Shown: positions 1 to 6,076 of the stretch, one piece after another
Layout of the letters: each line of letters starts with the position of its first letter
Position numbering within the stretch: position 1 is the stretch's first letter
Assembly (NCBI GenBank): GCA_003165095.1
Contig: PLSH01000223.1
Coordinates: forward strand, 1-10,291
Reading direction: 5' to 3'
Origin: Acidobacteriaceae bacterium
Lineage (GTDB): Bacteria; Acidobacteriota; Terriglobia; Terriglobales; Acidobacteriaceae
DNA length: 10,291 bases
Notes under the pieces: generated by a model
Databases searched by the model: none
What the model saw: the letters and a program-made list of their open reading frames with translations, nothing else
What the model was told of the DNA's origin: nothing
Made by a program: the position numbers and the translations under genes

Positions 1-201
1 GTCAACGCGGCGGGGAAGCTCGACACCCATCTGTGCGGCCCATGCATCGGCGGCGCGCAGATCCTCCACCACTCGATCCACGTAGCGCTGGTGCTGGCTG
101 GCCGGATACACCCCGGAAGCAAAGTTGCAATACGTGCACTTGGAGCGGCAAAACGGGATCGAAATATAAAGGCCAAGCGCCGTGTCCCGATTCCCGATCA
201 T
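1..201 (-). CDS. hemW: HemW-like radical SAM protein (N-terminal 67 residues, partial)
   Basis: This is the amino end of a radical SAM protein of the HemN/HemW group; the rest lies beyond the left edge. The visible part has the typical opening Leu-Tyr-x-x-Ile-Pro-Phe-Cys followed by the iron-sulphur motif Cys18-x3-Cys22-x2-Cys25. The motif is followed by Asn-Phe, without a fourth cysteine two residues on as in HemN, which favours HemW. HemW proteins bind haem and are proposed haem chaperones; many databases still call them coproporphyrinogen III oxidase-like, and enzyme activity should not be assumed. The ATG at 201-199 is the first possible start, because an in-frame TGA lies at 216-214 with no start codon between. 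There is no strong Shine-Dalgarno. The gene is divergent from the metallophosphoesterase. Family membership is fairly sure; HemW rather than another HemN-like member is less so because the C-terminal domain is not visible. Confidence 0.8.
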   Translation of the reverse strand, partial: MIGNRDTALGLYISIPFCRSKCTYCNFASGVYPASQHQRYVDRVVEDLRAADAWAAQMGVELPRRVD

Positions 202-239
202 GAAAAGATTGTTTCACGGGCGAACCATTCTCTGCGCAG

Positions 240-260
240 CCGTAAACTAGAAGGTTACGG
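240..260. promoter_or_regulatory. Inverted repeat in the divergent hemW/phosphoesterase spacer
   Basis: The arms CCGTAA (240-245) and TTACGG (255-260) are perfect inverted repeats around a 9-base spacer. One more C-G pair (247/253) forms if a mismatch is allowed. The element lies in the only intergenic space serving both divergent genes, so it could be an operator or part of a leader hairpin. I see no clear -10/-35 pair beside it. A regulatory role is inferred only from position and symmetry. Confidence 0.25.
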
Positions 261-276
261 GTGCTATCACTGAAGG

Positions 277-282
277 AAGGAG
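277..282 (+). promoter_or_regulatory. Shine-Dalgarno fixing a TTG start
   Basis: AAGGAG lies 7 bases upstream of the TTG at 290. It decides this non-ATG start for the phosphoesterase. Confidence 0.7.
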
Positions 283-289
283 ATCCGGT

Positions 290-1408
290 TTGAAAGCTTG
301 GCCTGTTCTGGGCATTTTCCTGATCCAAGTCCTTCTTTTTCTTGCTCATTGGTTCCTTTTTCGCTCCTGGACCGCCTTCTGGCCCGGCCTTGGCGCCACG
401 GTCCAGTTCAATCTGCAGGTTGCGTTGCTGGTTCTGTCTTTCAGCTTTGTGGTCTCCGCCCTGCTGAGCTTCCGCTTTTCCAACTTCGCGGTCACCTTTT
501 TCTACAAGATTGCAGCCATCTGGCTGGGCTTTCTCAACTTCATCTTCTACGGCGCGTGGCTGACCTGGCTGGCCTGGTTTGTGATCCGGGCCTTTGGGGC
601 GCCGAACCGGCACGAACTGCTTTCCGGCATTGCCGACGGCTTCCTGGTTCTCGCCGTGATGACCGGGATTTACGGCCTGCTCAATGCACGAATCATTCGC
701 GTTCGCCGCGTCCCCGTCCGCCTGCCCAACCTGCCCGAGTCCTGGCGCGGACGCAGAGCGGTGCTGATGAGCGATTTGCACCTGGGCAACGTGAACGGCG
801 TCCACTTCTGCCGGCGCATGACGCTGCTGGCCGCGGGGCTCAATCCCGACATCGTTTTCATTCCCGGCGATCTTTTCGACGGCACAATCGCCAACCTGGA
901 CAAGCTGATAGCGCCGCTGAAAGAACTCGCCGCGCCTTTCGGAATTTACTTCTCGACCGGCAACCACGAGGAGTTTCACGACCCGGCGAGCTACGTCCAG
1001 GCCATCTCCCGCATCGGAATCCGGGTGCTGGCCAACGAGCGCGTGACCGTGGACGGATTGCACATCCTGGGCATTCCCGATAGCGACTTGTCCTATCCGA
1101 TCCGCGTCAAAGCCACGCTCGATAAGCTGAGTCCCGGCGCGGGCGAGGCCAGTATCCTGATCAACCACGCGCCCATTCGACTGCCCATAGTCGAGCAGGC
1201 CGGCATCAGCCTCCAGGTCTCCGGTCATACCCACGGCGGGCAAATCATCCCATATACGTGGGTTACGCGGCGCATCTTCGGGCCCTTCACCTCTGGACTG
1301 CATCGCTTTGGAGCGCTTCAGGTTTATACATCGACGGGAGCCGGAACGTGGGGCCCTCCAATGCGTGTGGGCGCGCAGCCGGAGATTGTGGTGCTGGAAT
1401 TTGAGTAG
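290..1408 (+). CDS. Membrane-anchored metallophosphoesterase (YkuE-like)
   Basis: This 372-residue protein has about four hydrophobic helices (near residues 3-24, 42-61, 70-100 and 113-136) followed by a calcineurin-type metallophosphoesterase domain from about 155. The metal-binding blocks are all present: Asp162-x-His164, Gly193-Asp194-x-x-Asp197, Gly-Asn-His-Glu at 224-227, Asn292-His293, and Gly-His-Thr-His-Gly-Gly at 312-317. An active two-metal hydrolase is therefore expected. The layout matches the YkuE-like group found in many bacterial membranes. Some relatives act on lipid or cell-envelope phosphoesters, but the substrate here cannot be read from sequence. The TTG start is supported by AAGGAG at 277-282. 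The gene is divergent from hemW and followed by a TA pair 48 bases on, with no evidence that they share an operon. Confidence 0.88.
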   Translation: MKAWPVLGIFLIQVLLFLAHWFLFRSWTAFWPGLGATVQFNLQVALLVLSFSFVVSALLSFRFSNFAVTFFYKIAAIWLGFLNFIFYGAWLTWLAWFVIRAFGAPNRHELLSGIADGFLVLAVMTGIYGLLNARIIRVRRVPVRLPNLPESWRGRRAVLMSDLHLGNVNGVHFCRRMTLLAAGLNPDIVFIPGDLFDGTIANLDKLIAPLKELAAPFGIYFSTGNHEEFHDPASYVQAISRIGIRVLANERVTVDGLHILGIPDSDLSYPIRVKATLDKLSPGAGEASILINHAPIRLPIVEQAGISLQVSGHTHGGQIIPYTWVTRRIFGPFTSGLHRFGALQVYTSTGAGTWGPPMRVGAQPEIVVLEFE

Positions 1409-1420
1409 CTCAAGCCGTGC

Positions 1421-1443
1421 TATGATGTAGGTACGTTGCTACA
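1421..1443 (+). promoter_or_regulatory. Candidate promoter -10 and operator of the Phd/VapC pair
   Basis: TATGAT (1421-1426) is a 5/6 match to the sigma-70 -10 box. It is followed at once by the inverted repeat TGTAG (1426-1430) / CTACA (1439-1443) with an 8-base spacer. No good -35 sits at 16-18 bases; the nearest TTGAGT (1401-1406) is only 14 bases away. TA antitoxins of the Phd type commonly repress their own promoter by binding palindromes, so the position is suggestive. Both elements are short and could be chance. Confidence 0.3.
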
Positions 1444-1456
1444 AGGGGCAAAAATC

Positions 1457-1714
1457 ATGGCCATCTCAACCCTGTCGAGCCGGGAATTCAATCAGGATGC
1501 AAGCCGTGCGAAGCGAGCCGCGAGGAACGGCCCGGTTTTTGTGACGGATCGCGGACGGCCGTCCCATGTGCTGCTGACCATTGAGGAGTACCAGAGGATC
1601 ACAGGCAAGCGGAAAAGTCTCGCGGAGGCTCTCATGATGCCGGATGCCGATCAGGTCGAATTCGAGCCGCCCCGCCTTGGCGACGAATTCCCAGTGCCGG
1701 CCGACTTCTCATGA
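1457..1714 (+). CDS. Phd/YefM-type antitoxin of a PIN-toxin pair
   Basis: This 85-residue protein has the Phd/YefM fold signature: a Ser-Ser-Arg-Glu-Phe-Asn start helix (residues 7-12), an Ala-Lys-Arg-Ala-Ala helix, then a Pro-Val-Phe-Val-Thr-Asp-Arg-Gly-Arg-Pro strand-turn (26-35) and a Val-Leu-Leu-Thr-Ile-Glu-Glu-Tyr helix (38-45). In this family the N-terminal part dimerises and binds DNA, and the flexible C-terminal tail (about 54-85, acidic and proline-rich here) covers the toxin. ATG 1457 is chosen because AAGGGG (1443-1448) lies 8 bases upstream; a TTG at 1436 would add seven residues and has no such site. The stop overlaps the toxin start as ATGA at 1711-1714, the usual translationally coupled antitoxin-toxin order. 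The family assignment is firm; the autoregulatory role is inferred. Confidence 0.85.
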   Translation: MAISTLSSREFNQDASRAKRAARNGPVFVTDRGRPSHVLLTIEEYQRITGKRKSLAEALMMPDADQVEFEPPRLGDEFPVPADFS

Positions 1715-2133
1715 TGTACCTGCTCGATACCAATGTTGTGTCAGAGTTGCGCAAGTCAGATGCAGGGACGGCGCACCCCCAGGTAAAAATCTGGTCGAAG
1801 GGTTTGGATGCTGGATCCACGTTTCTTTCGGTCGTCACGGTCCTGGAACTGGAAATGGGAGTCTTGCTGATGGAACGCCGGGATGCCCGGCAGGGAGCAA
1901 TGCTTCGTAATTGGATGGAGAATCTGGTTCTGCCGGAATACGCTGGACGCATTCTGCCGATCGATACCCCGGTTGCACTGAGATGCGCAGCCCTGCACGT
2001 ACCGAATCCTCGTTCCTACCGCGATTCTCTGATCGCCGCGACTGCCCTGGTGCACGGAATGACACTTGTGACTCGGAATAAAGCTGACTTCAAGCCGACC
2101 GGCGTTGCGGTTGTGAATCCATGGGAAGCTTGA
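1711..2133 (+). CDS. vapC: VapC/FitB-like PIN-domain toxin (putative ribonuclease)
   Basis: This is a 140-residue PIN-domain protein, the usual size for VapC. It opens with the strand Tyr-Leu-Leu-Asp6-Thr-Asn. Conserved acidic residues follow in the expected order: Glu46 in Val-Leu-Glu-Leu, Asp105 in Arg-Asp-Ser-Leu-Ile-Ala-Ala-Thr, and Asp126 after Thr-Arg-Asn-Lys-Ala. Such residues bind the metal that lets VapC toxins cleave RNA, often initiator tRNA or rRNA. The target of this one is unknown. It follows its antitoxin with an ATGA overlap; ATG 1714 in the same frame is an equally possible start. All catalytic residues are present, so the toxin looks intact. Pairing of a PIN toxin with a Phd/YefM antitoxin is common. 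Confidence 0.87.
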   Translation: MMYLLDTNVVSELRKSDAGTAHPQVKIWSKGLDAGSTFLSVVTVLELEMGVLLMERRDARQGAMLRNWMENLVLPEYAGRILPIDTPVALRCAALHVPNPRSYRDSLIAATALVHGMTLVTRNKADFKPTGVAVVNPWEA

Positions 2134-2205
2134 CCGGCCTTTGCGGGCAGTTGCCGTACGCTGCAGTCCGAGCCACCGGGCGCACATAGCGCGGCTGAAA
2201 TTGGA

Positions 2206-2211
2206 TATGAT
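2206..2211 (+). promoter_or_regulatory. Possible -10 box upstream of the malic enzyme
   Basis: TATGAT occurs 58 bases upstream of the TTG start, in the 136-base spacer after the PIN toxin. No convincing -35 is at the right distance. The rest of the spacer shows no terminator or riboswitch-like structure that I can recognise. Confidence 0.2.
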
Positions 2212-2269
2212 TGATGCGGTTCGAGCTGGGCGCCGATGACAAGTCGTCGGCCCCACGGAGCAAAACGCA

Positions 2270-3982
2270 TTGAGCGCAGAATCCCCAAAATCCAGCCATG
2301 CTGAAAACGCCGTGATTCGAACCAGCCTGAGCGGGTTCGATCTGTTAATGCATCCGGGATTGAACAAGGGCACCGCGTTCACCGAGGCGGAACGCGACCT
2401 GTTCGCGCTCCACGGATTGCTGCCGCCGCACATTGGAACCCTTGAAGACCAGCGCGAGCGCCGCAAAAGGGCCTTCGACAGCTTGCCCACGGCCTTTGCC
2501 AAGTACGCCTTCATGCGCGAACTGCAGGACACCACCGAAACCCTGTTTTATTCGCTCATCGCACATAACGTCGAGGAGTTGGTGCCCATTGTGTACACGC
2601 CCACGGTGGGCGAGGGCTGCCAGCGCTTCTCGGAGATCTGGCGCAAGCCGCGCGGCCTCTTTCTCAGTTATCCCAACAAGGACCGCATCGAGCAGATCCT
2701 TTCCCATTCCCGCTATGACCATGTGCGCTGCATTGTGGTGAGCGACGGAGAGCGCATTCTCGGCCTCGGCGACCAGGGCGCGGGCGGCATGGGCATTCCC
2801 ATCGGCAAAATGGCGCTCTACACGGCGCTGGCGGGCATTCCGCCGGAACATTGCCTGCCTGTGCTGCTCGACGTGGGCACCGACAATGAGGCTCTGCTCA
2901 GGGAACCGATTTATATCGGCTGGCAGCACAAGCGGGTTCGCGGCCAGGAGTACGACGATTTTGTCGAGACGTTCGTGACCGCGGTCGAGCGCCGCTGGCC
3001 GCACATTCTTCTGCAATGGGAGGATTTCGCCGGCGTGAATGCGGCGCGCCTGCTGGAGCGCTACCGCAGCCGGCTGTGCACCTTCAACGACGACATACAG
3101 GGGACCGCGGCCGTGACCACGGCCACGCTGCTGGCCGCCGTCTACGCCACCGGCATTCCGCTCAAGGAGCAGACCATTGCCATGTTCGGCTCGGGATCGG
3201 CGGGCATAGGCATCGTCGATTTGCTGGTGAAGGCAATGAAGGAAGAAGGCCTGAGCGAAGAGCAGGCGCGCAAGCGCATCTACGCCTTCAACCGCTACGG
3301 ATTGCTGGTGGAGGGCAGCGAGGGCATTCGCGACGGCCAACTGCCGCTGGTGCGCAAGCGCGAAGACGTGGCCGGATGGAAGCTGGCGGGCAGCGGCGCC
3401 ATTTCTCTGCTCGACGTGGTGCGCAATGCGAAGGTCACGGTGCTGGCCGGCGTCTCAGCGCAGGCCGGCGCGTTTACTGAGGAGATTGTCCGCGAGATGG
3501 CCAGCCACACGCCGCGCCCGGTTATCTTTCCACTCTCGAACCCCACTTCGCGGTCTGAAGCCACGCCCGCCGACCTGCTGCGCTGGACCGATGGCCGCGC
3601 GCTGGTGGGAACGGGCAGTCCCTTCGCGCCGGTCGAGATCGGCGGCCGGCAAATCCGCATCGCGCAGATCAACAACTCGTATATTTTTCCCGGCCTCGCG
3701 CTCGGCATTCTGGTCTCGCGGGCGCGGCGCGTGACGGACGGGATGATTATGGCCGCCGCCAAAACGCTGGCCTCGCTGTCTCCGGCGCGCGAAGACAAGA
3801 ACGCACCGCTGTTGCCTCCCATCGCCGATTCGCGCCAGGTGGGCCTGGTGGTTGGTGAGGCGGTTGCATTGCAAGCCGTCGCCGATGGAGTCGCAGACGC
3901 AGCTGGCGAAGTGCCGGTGAAAGAGCAACTCCGCGCCTACGTGTGGGAGCCGGTGTACCGGCCGTATGAGCGGATTCCGTGA
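2270..3982 (+). CDS. maeA: NAD-type malic enzyme (oxaloacetate-decarboxylating), long form
   Basis: This 570-residue enzyme converts malate to pyruvate and CO2 with reduction of NAD(P), linking the TCA cycle to pyruvate. Motifs occur in the order seen in E. coli MaeA and eukaryotic malic enzymes: Tyr110-Thr-Pro-Thr-Val-Gly (general acid Tyr), the Gly-Leu-Gly-Asp-Gln-Gly block (165-170) leading to Lys180 (general base), Glu251-Asp252-Phe and Phe-Asn-Asp-Asp275 (metal ligands), Phe-Gly-Ser-Gly-Ser-Ala-Gly (306-312, dinucleotide fold), Leu-Ser-Asn-Pro-Thr-Ser (422-427), and Asn-Asn-Ser-Tyr-Ile-Phe-Pro-Gly (468-475). The length fits the long form without a phosphotransacetylase tail. NAD preference is inferred from similarity to MaeA. 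The TTG start has ACGGAG (2255-2260) 9 bases upstream, and it retains an N-terminal segment that aligns with E. coli MaeA before Leu-Asn-Lys-Gly. Its stop overlaps, as GTGA, the start of a degenerate antitoxin-like frame. Confidence 0.95.
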   Translation: MSAESPKSSHAENAVIRTSLSGFDLLMHPGLNKGTAFTEAERDLFALHGLLPPHIGTLEDQRERRKRAFDSLPTAFAKYAFMRELQDTTETLFYSLIAHNVEELVPIVYTPTVGEGCQRFSEIWRKPRGLFLSYPNKDRIEQILSHSRYDHVRCIVVSDGERILGLGDQGAGGMGIPIGKMALYTALAGIPPEHCLPVLLDVGTDNEALLREPIYIGWQHKRVRGQEYDDFVETFVTAVERRWPHILLQWEDFAGVNAARLLERYRSRLCTFNDDIQGTAAVTTATLLAAVYATGIPLKEQTIAMFGSGSAGIGIVDLLVKAMKEEGLSEEQARKRIYAFNRYGLLVEGSEGIRDGQLPLVRKREDVAGWKLAGSGAISLLDVVRNAKVTVLAGVSAQAGAFTEEIVREMASHTPRPVIFPLSNPTSRSEATPADLLRWTDGRALVGTGSPFAPVEIGGRQIRIAQINNSYIFPGLALGILVSRARRVTDGMIMAAAKTLASLSPAREDKNAPLLPPIADSRQVGLVVGEAVALQAVADGVADAAGEVPVKEQLRAYVWEPVYRPYERIP

Positions 3983-4179
3983 ACAAAATGAGCATCTCAA
4001 ACCCGGGCGACTCGGGAAAGAGCGGGCCACAGTTCAATTCGGGCGGACAAGACCTGCCAAGCCTTTGCAAACTGTGGAATGAAGCCGTGGCCGACGAGTC
4101 GGACGGGCTTGATCCAGACGCGGTGTTCGACCGGCTGGAAAGCAAGTACGAGGACGTTGCCAAGGCATCGGGGCAATCG
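3979..4179 (+). pseudogene. Degenerate antitoxin remnant, copy 1 (ParD-like?)
   Basis: From GTG 3979 (or ATG 3988) a frame encodes about 66 residues ending in Leu-Trp-Asn-Glu-Ala-Val-Ala, then Leu-Asp-Pro-Asp-Ala-Val-Phe-Asp-Arg-Leu-Glu-Ser-Lys-Tyr. This acidic C-terminal style resembles small type II antitoxins. The second half closely matches the frame at 5975-6076. Where that copy has its TGA stop, this one reads TCG (4177-4179), so the frame runs on to 4539 out of phase across the DUF433 gene, where the translation looks meaningless. The N-terminal part (Gly/Ser/Pro-rich) shows no DNA-binding fold I recognise. The start overlaps the malic enzyme stop, which could couple translation. I read it as a decayed antitoxin; the ParD label rests on the ParE-like sequence after copy 2. 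Confidence 0.5.
4093..4149 (+). repeat. Direct repeat, copy 1 of the antitoxin remnant
   Basis: This 57-base segment matches 5990-6046 at 50 of 57 positions, by hand count. The first 23 bases (4093-4115) are identical to 5990-6012. The two copies are in the same orientation about 1.9 kb apart. Confidence 0.85.
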
Positions 4180-4226
4180 TGCGCCTCCGCTGGCAGGCAT
4201 CCAATTTGTGGCACAATATGGGATAA
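4179..4226 (+). pseudogene. Truncated toxin start, copy 1 (ParE/RelE-like)
   Basis: A GTG at 4179 overlaps the aligned antitoxin stop position by one base, exactly as the toxin frame does in copy 2 (TCGTG here, TGATG there). It reads Met-Arg-Leu-Arg-Trp-Gln-Ala-Ser and then hits TAA at 4224-4226 after 15 codons. Leu-Arg-Trp-(Ser/Thr) is the usual opening of ParE/RelE-type toxins. The remainder has been lost; the strong ribosome binding site of the DUF433 gene begins 20 bases further on. Homology is inferred from the paired position and the short motif only. Confidence 0.4.
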
Positions 4227-4255
4227 GGGACGCGGCTTTGCAGACAGGAGGCGCC

Positions 4256-4483
4256 ATGTACACGCTGGACCGTATCGTTTGTACTCCAGGGGTGGTGAGC
4301 GGGAAGCCGCGCATCAAGGGTACGCGTGTGACTGTGGGGGCGATCCTTGGGCAGCTTGCCGTGGGCCACACCATCGAAGAGGTTCTCCAGGATTTCCCAT
4401 ATGTACAACGGGAGGATGTGCTTGCGGCTCTGCAATATGCCGCATGGCGCGCGCAGGAAGAAGAAGTGGAACTGAGTGCATAA
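4256..4483 (+). CDS. DUF433 protein, probable antitoxin
   Basis: This 75-residue protein spans the whole DUF433 domain: Pro-Gly-Val-Val-Ser-Gly-Lys-Pro-Arg-Ile-Lys-Gly-Thr-Arg-Val-Thr-Val (11-27), then a Leu-x-x-Gly-His-Thr-Ile-Glu-Glu-Val-Leu helix and Phe-Pro-Tyr-Val-x-x-Glu-Asp-Val-Leu-Ala-Ala-Leu-x-Tyr-Ala (47-62). DUF433 has a winged/homeodomain-like DNA-binding fold and is usually encoded just before a DUF5615 PIN-like protein, as here. The pair is commonly regarded as a TA module, though direct tests are few. ATG 4256 is chosen because AGGAGG (4246-4251) lies 4 bases upstream and the domain starts right after it; earlier in-frame starts would translate the toxin remnant. The downstream gene begins 12 bases after the stop. 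Confidence 0.88.
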   Translation: MYTLDRIVCTPGVVSGKPRIKGTRVTVGAILGQLAVGHTIEEVLQDFPYVQREDVLAALQYAAWRAQEEEVELSA

Positions 4484-4495
4484 GCGTCCCACTCC

Positions 4496-4870
4496 ATGAC
4501 GATCCTGGTCGATGCCAATCTCACACCGTTTTGGGTTGAGTTTCTTCAATCCGCGGGCATTGAAGCCGTACATTGGTGGAGCGCGGGCAGGGGCGATGCG
4601 CCAGATGCGGAGTTGCTGGAGTGGGCCGAGGAGCGCGATGCGGCCATTCTCACAGGCGACGGTGATTTCTCGCAGATGCTTGCGTTGCGCCGGTTGAGCC
4701 GTCCCAGCGTGATTTACCTGCGAACGACTGAGCGAAACCCACAAGGCCCCGGACAACAAGTGATTGCGGCGTACAACGCGATTACAGCACGGGCGGAGAG
4801 CGGGATGATCGTCACCATCGACGACCGAGGCAGTCGGCTGCGCGCCGTGCCTATCGTGGACAAGGAATAG
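4496..4870 (+). CDS. DUF5615 PIN-like protein, probable toxin of the DUF433 pair
   Basis: This 124-residue protein has the DUF5615 (Mut7-C/PIN-like) layout. It starts with the strand Ile-Leu-Val-Asp6-Ala-Asn8-Leu. Next come a helix, Val-His-Trp-Trp (25-28), Gly-Asp-Ala-Pro-Asp-Ala-Glu-Leu-Leu (33-41), and Ile-Leu-Thr-Gly-Asp55-Gly-Asp57-Phe (51-58). Asp6 and Asp55/Asp57 are the likely metal-binding acids, so a nuclease role is plausible but untested. Arg76 in Ile-Tyr-Leu-Arg is also typical of the family. It is encoded 12 bases after DUF433 in an apparent two-gene operon. No strong Shine-Dalgarno precedes ATG 4496, which suggests translation by re-initiation after DUF433. It looks full length. 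Confidence 0.85.
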   Translation: MTILVDANLTPFWVEFLQSAGIEAVHWWSAGRGDAPDAELLEWAEERDAAILTGDGDFSQMLALRRLSRPSVIYLRTTERNPQGPGQQVIAAYNAITARAESGMIVTIDDRGSRLRAVPIVDKE

Positions 4871-4932
4871 CCCGGCGGCCTTTGAAGAAATCGCGGAATA
4901 CGTCGCGAGCGTTCCCCGTTCTCGATTGCAAT

Positions 4933-4938
4933 TATGAT
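4933..4938 (+). promoter_or_regulatory. Possible -10 box upstream of the DUF5996 gene
   Basis: TATGAT ends 20 bases before the TTG start at 4959. No clear -35 is visible 16-18 bases upstream. The rest of the 88-base spacer after the DUF5615 gene shows nothing I can name. Confidence 0.2.
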
Positions 4939-4958
4939 GATCGCTGCGAGGTGCAGTT

Positions 4959-5888
4959 TTGCCGGCACAATTCGACCCGTCCTTCGCTTCTTCTGCGGCG
5001 TGGCCTGCTCTGCCTCAGGGCGAGTGGAGCGCGACCTGCGCAACCCTGCAGCTCTGGATGCAGATTGTGGGCAAGGTGCGGCTGGCGCTGATGCCGCCCA
5101 TCAATCATTGCTGGGGCGTGACGCTTTATCCCACGGTTCGCGGCGTGACTACTTCACCGATGCCGTATGGCAATCGTACTCTGCAGATCAACTTCGATTT
5201 CGTGGACCACGTGCTTCTGGTTGAAACTTCCGGGGGCGATCGCGAGATCATTCCTCTCAAACCAATGACGGTGGCCGCGTTTTACCGGCAGTTCATGGAC
5301 GCGCTCAAGAGCCTTGGCGCGCCGGTGCGCATCTGGCCGGTGCCGGTCGAGATAGCCGCGCCGATCCCATTTGAGCAGGATGACGTGCACAAGGACTACG
5401 ATGCCGAGTACGTGCAGCGTTTCTGGCGCATTTTGCTCGAATCCGCTCGCGTCATCACCATCTTTCGCGCTCGCTTCCAGGGCAAGGTGAGCCCGGTCCA
5501 CCTTTTCTGGGGCGCACTCGACCTGGCTTGCACACGCTTTTCAGGCCGCACCGCGCCTGAGCACCCGAGCATGCCGGGGCTCGCCGATCGCGTGACGCAC
5601 GATGCCTATTCGCACGAGGTGTGCAGTTGCGGATTCTGGCCGGGCGCGCCCGGCATCGAACCGTTCTTCTATAGCTACGCCTATCCCGAGCCGCCCGGCT
5701 ACAGGGAGTATTCCATCGCGCCCGCCCAGGCCGGCTTCGACAAGAACTTTGGAGAATTCGTGCTGCCCTATGAGGCGATGCGGCTTTCGGCAGATCCCGA
5801 TGCTGCCCTGCTTGAATTTCTGCAGAGCACCTATGAGGCAGCCGCGAACTGCGCCCAGTGGGACCGGGCGGCGCTCGATTGCGCATAG
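4959..5888 (+). CDS. DUF5996 family protein of unknown function
   Basis: This 309-residue protein matches the DUF5996 family from end to end, as I recall it. Family blocks include Trp-x-x-Thr-x-x-Thr-Leu-x-Leu-Trp-x-Gln-Ile-Val-Gly-Lys-Val-Arg-Leu (23-42), Asn-His-x-Trp (49-52), Gly-Val-Thr-Thr-Ser-Pro (62-67), Phe-Asp-Phe-Val-Asp-His (79-84), Ser-Pro-Val-His-Leu-Phe-Trp-Gly (178-185), Ser-His-Glu-Val (218-221), and Phe-Leu-Gln-Ser-Thr-Tyr-Glu-Ala-Ala (287-295). No signal peptide or membrane helix is visible, so it is probably cytosolic. No biochemical role is known to me. The TTG start is chosen because an in-frame TGA lies at 4935-4937, GAGGTG (4948-4953) is 5 bases upstream, and there is no ATG before the conserved N-terminus. 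It stands alone between TA units. Confidence 0.85.
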   Translation: MPAQFDPSFASSAAWPALPQGEWSATCATLQLWMQIVGKVRLALMPPINHCWGVTLYPTVRGVTTSPMPYGNRTLQINFDFVDHVLLVETSGGDREIIPLKPMTVAAFYRQFMDALKSLGAPVRIWPVPVEIAAPIPFEQDDVHKDYDAEYVQRFWRILLESARVITIFRARFQGKVSPVHLFWGALDLACTRFSGRTAPEHPSMPGLADRVTHDAYSHEVCSCGFWPGAPGIEPFFYSYAYPEPPGYREYSIAPAQAGFDKNFGEFVLPYEAMRLSADPDAALLEFLQSTYEAAANCAQWDRAALDCA

Positions 5889-5910
5889 GGCAATCCTTGA
5901 GCTGGCGTCA

Positions 5911-5944
5911 TTCCCAAGTCTCAAAAGCGAGGCCTGAGGCATTC
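5911..5944. repeat. Palindromic intergenic repeat, copy A
   Basis: TTCCCAAGTCTC (5911-5922) is followed after an AAAAGC loop by a partly complementary arm GAGGCCTGAGG and then GGCATTC (5938-5944). The ends resemble copy B at 6913-6939. The element looks like a decayed form of a palindromic repeat that I associate with acidobacterial genomes; that association is from memory and not verified. It lies 22 bases after the DUF5996 stop, so it may also act as a weak transcript end, although no T-run follows. Confidence 0.4.
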
Positions 5945-5974
5945 GGCGGATGACTTTATCGCGTAATCCTCTCG

Positions 5975-6076
5975 ATGACCGCAGCGGATGACGAGTCGGA
6001 CGGGCTTGATCCGGGCCCGGTTTTCGACCGATTGGAAAGCGAGTACGGTCAGCTTGCCGAAGAAGCCGGTCGATGA
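5975..6076 (+). pseudogene. Degenerate antitoxin remnant, copy 2 (ParD-like?)
   Basis: ATG 5975 opens a 33-residue frame: Asp-Glu-Ser-Asp-Gly-Leu-Asp-Pro, then Val-Phe-Asp-Arg-Leu-Glu-Ser-Glu-Tyr-Gly-Gln-Leu-Ala-Glu-Glu-Ala-Gly-Arg and TGA. It corresponds to only the C-terminal third of a normal antitoxin and matches copy 1. Upstream, the frame is closed by a TGA only a few codons before the ATG, so the DNA-binding half is gone. The stop overlaps the toxin-like frame as TGATG (6074-6078), the typical coupling of an antitoxin-toxin pair. There is no good Shine-Dalgarno, so expression is doubtful. Confidence 0.55.
5990..6046 (+). repeat. Direct repeat, copy 2 of the antitoxin remnant
   Basis: Partner of 4093-4149, with 50 of 57 bases identical and the first 23 identical. 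Six of the seven differences fall after the identical core within codons 8-15; the last is the Lys/Glu codon near the end. Confidence 0.85.

Noticed and set aside
2..1303. Long minus-strand open frame of 433 codons opposite the phosphoesterase
   Set aside because: It is the antisense shadow of a gene with complete catalytic motifs and a good ribosome site. Its translation is low-complexity and shows no family signature.
2345..3340. 331-codon minus-strand open frame inside the malic enzyme
   Set aside because: Antisense of a fully conserved malic enzyme in GC-rich DNA; no recognisable domain.
4079..4255. N-terminal extension of the DUF433 frame
   Set aside because: It would translate the antitoxin/toxin remnant out of frame. 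The DUF433 domain and an AGGAGG site fix the start at 4256.
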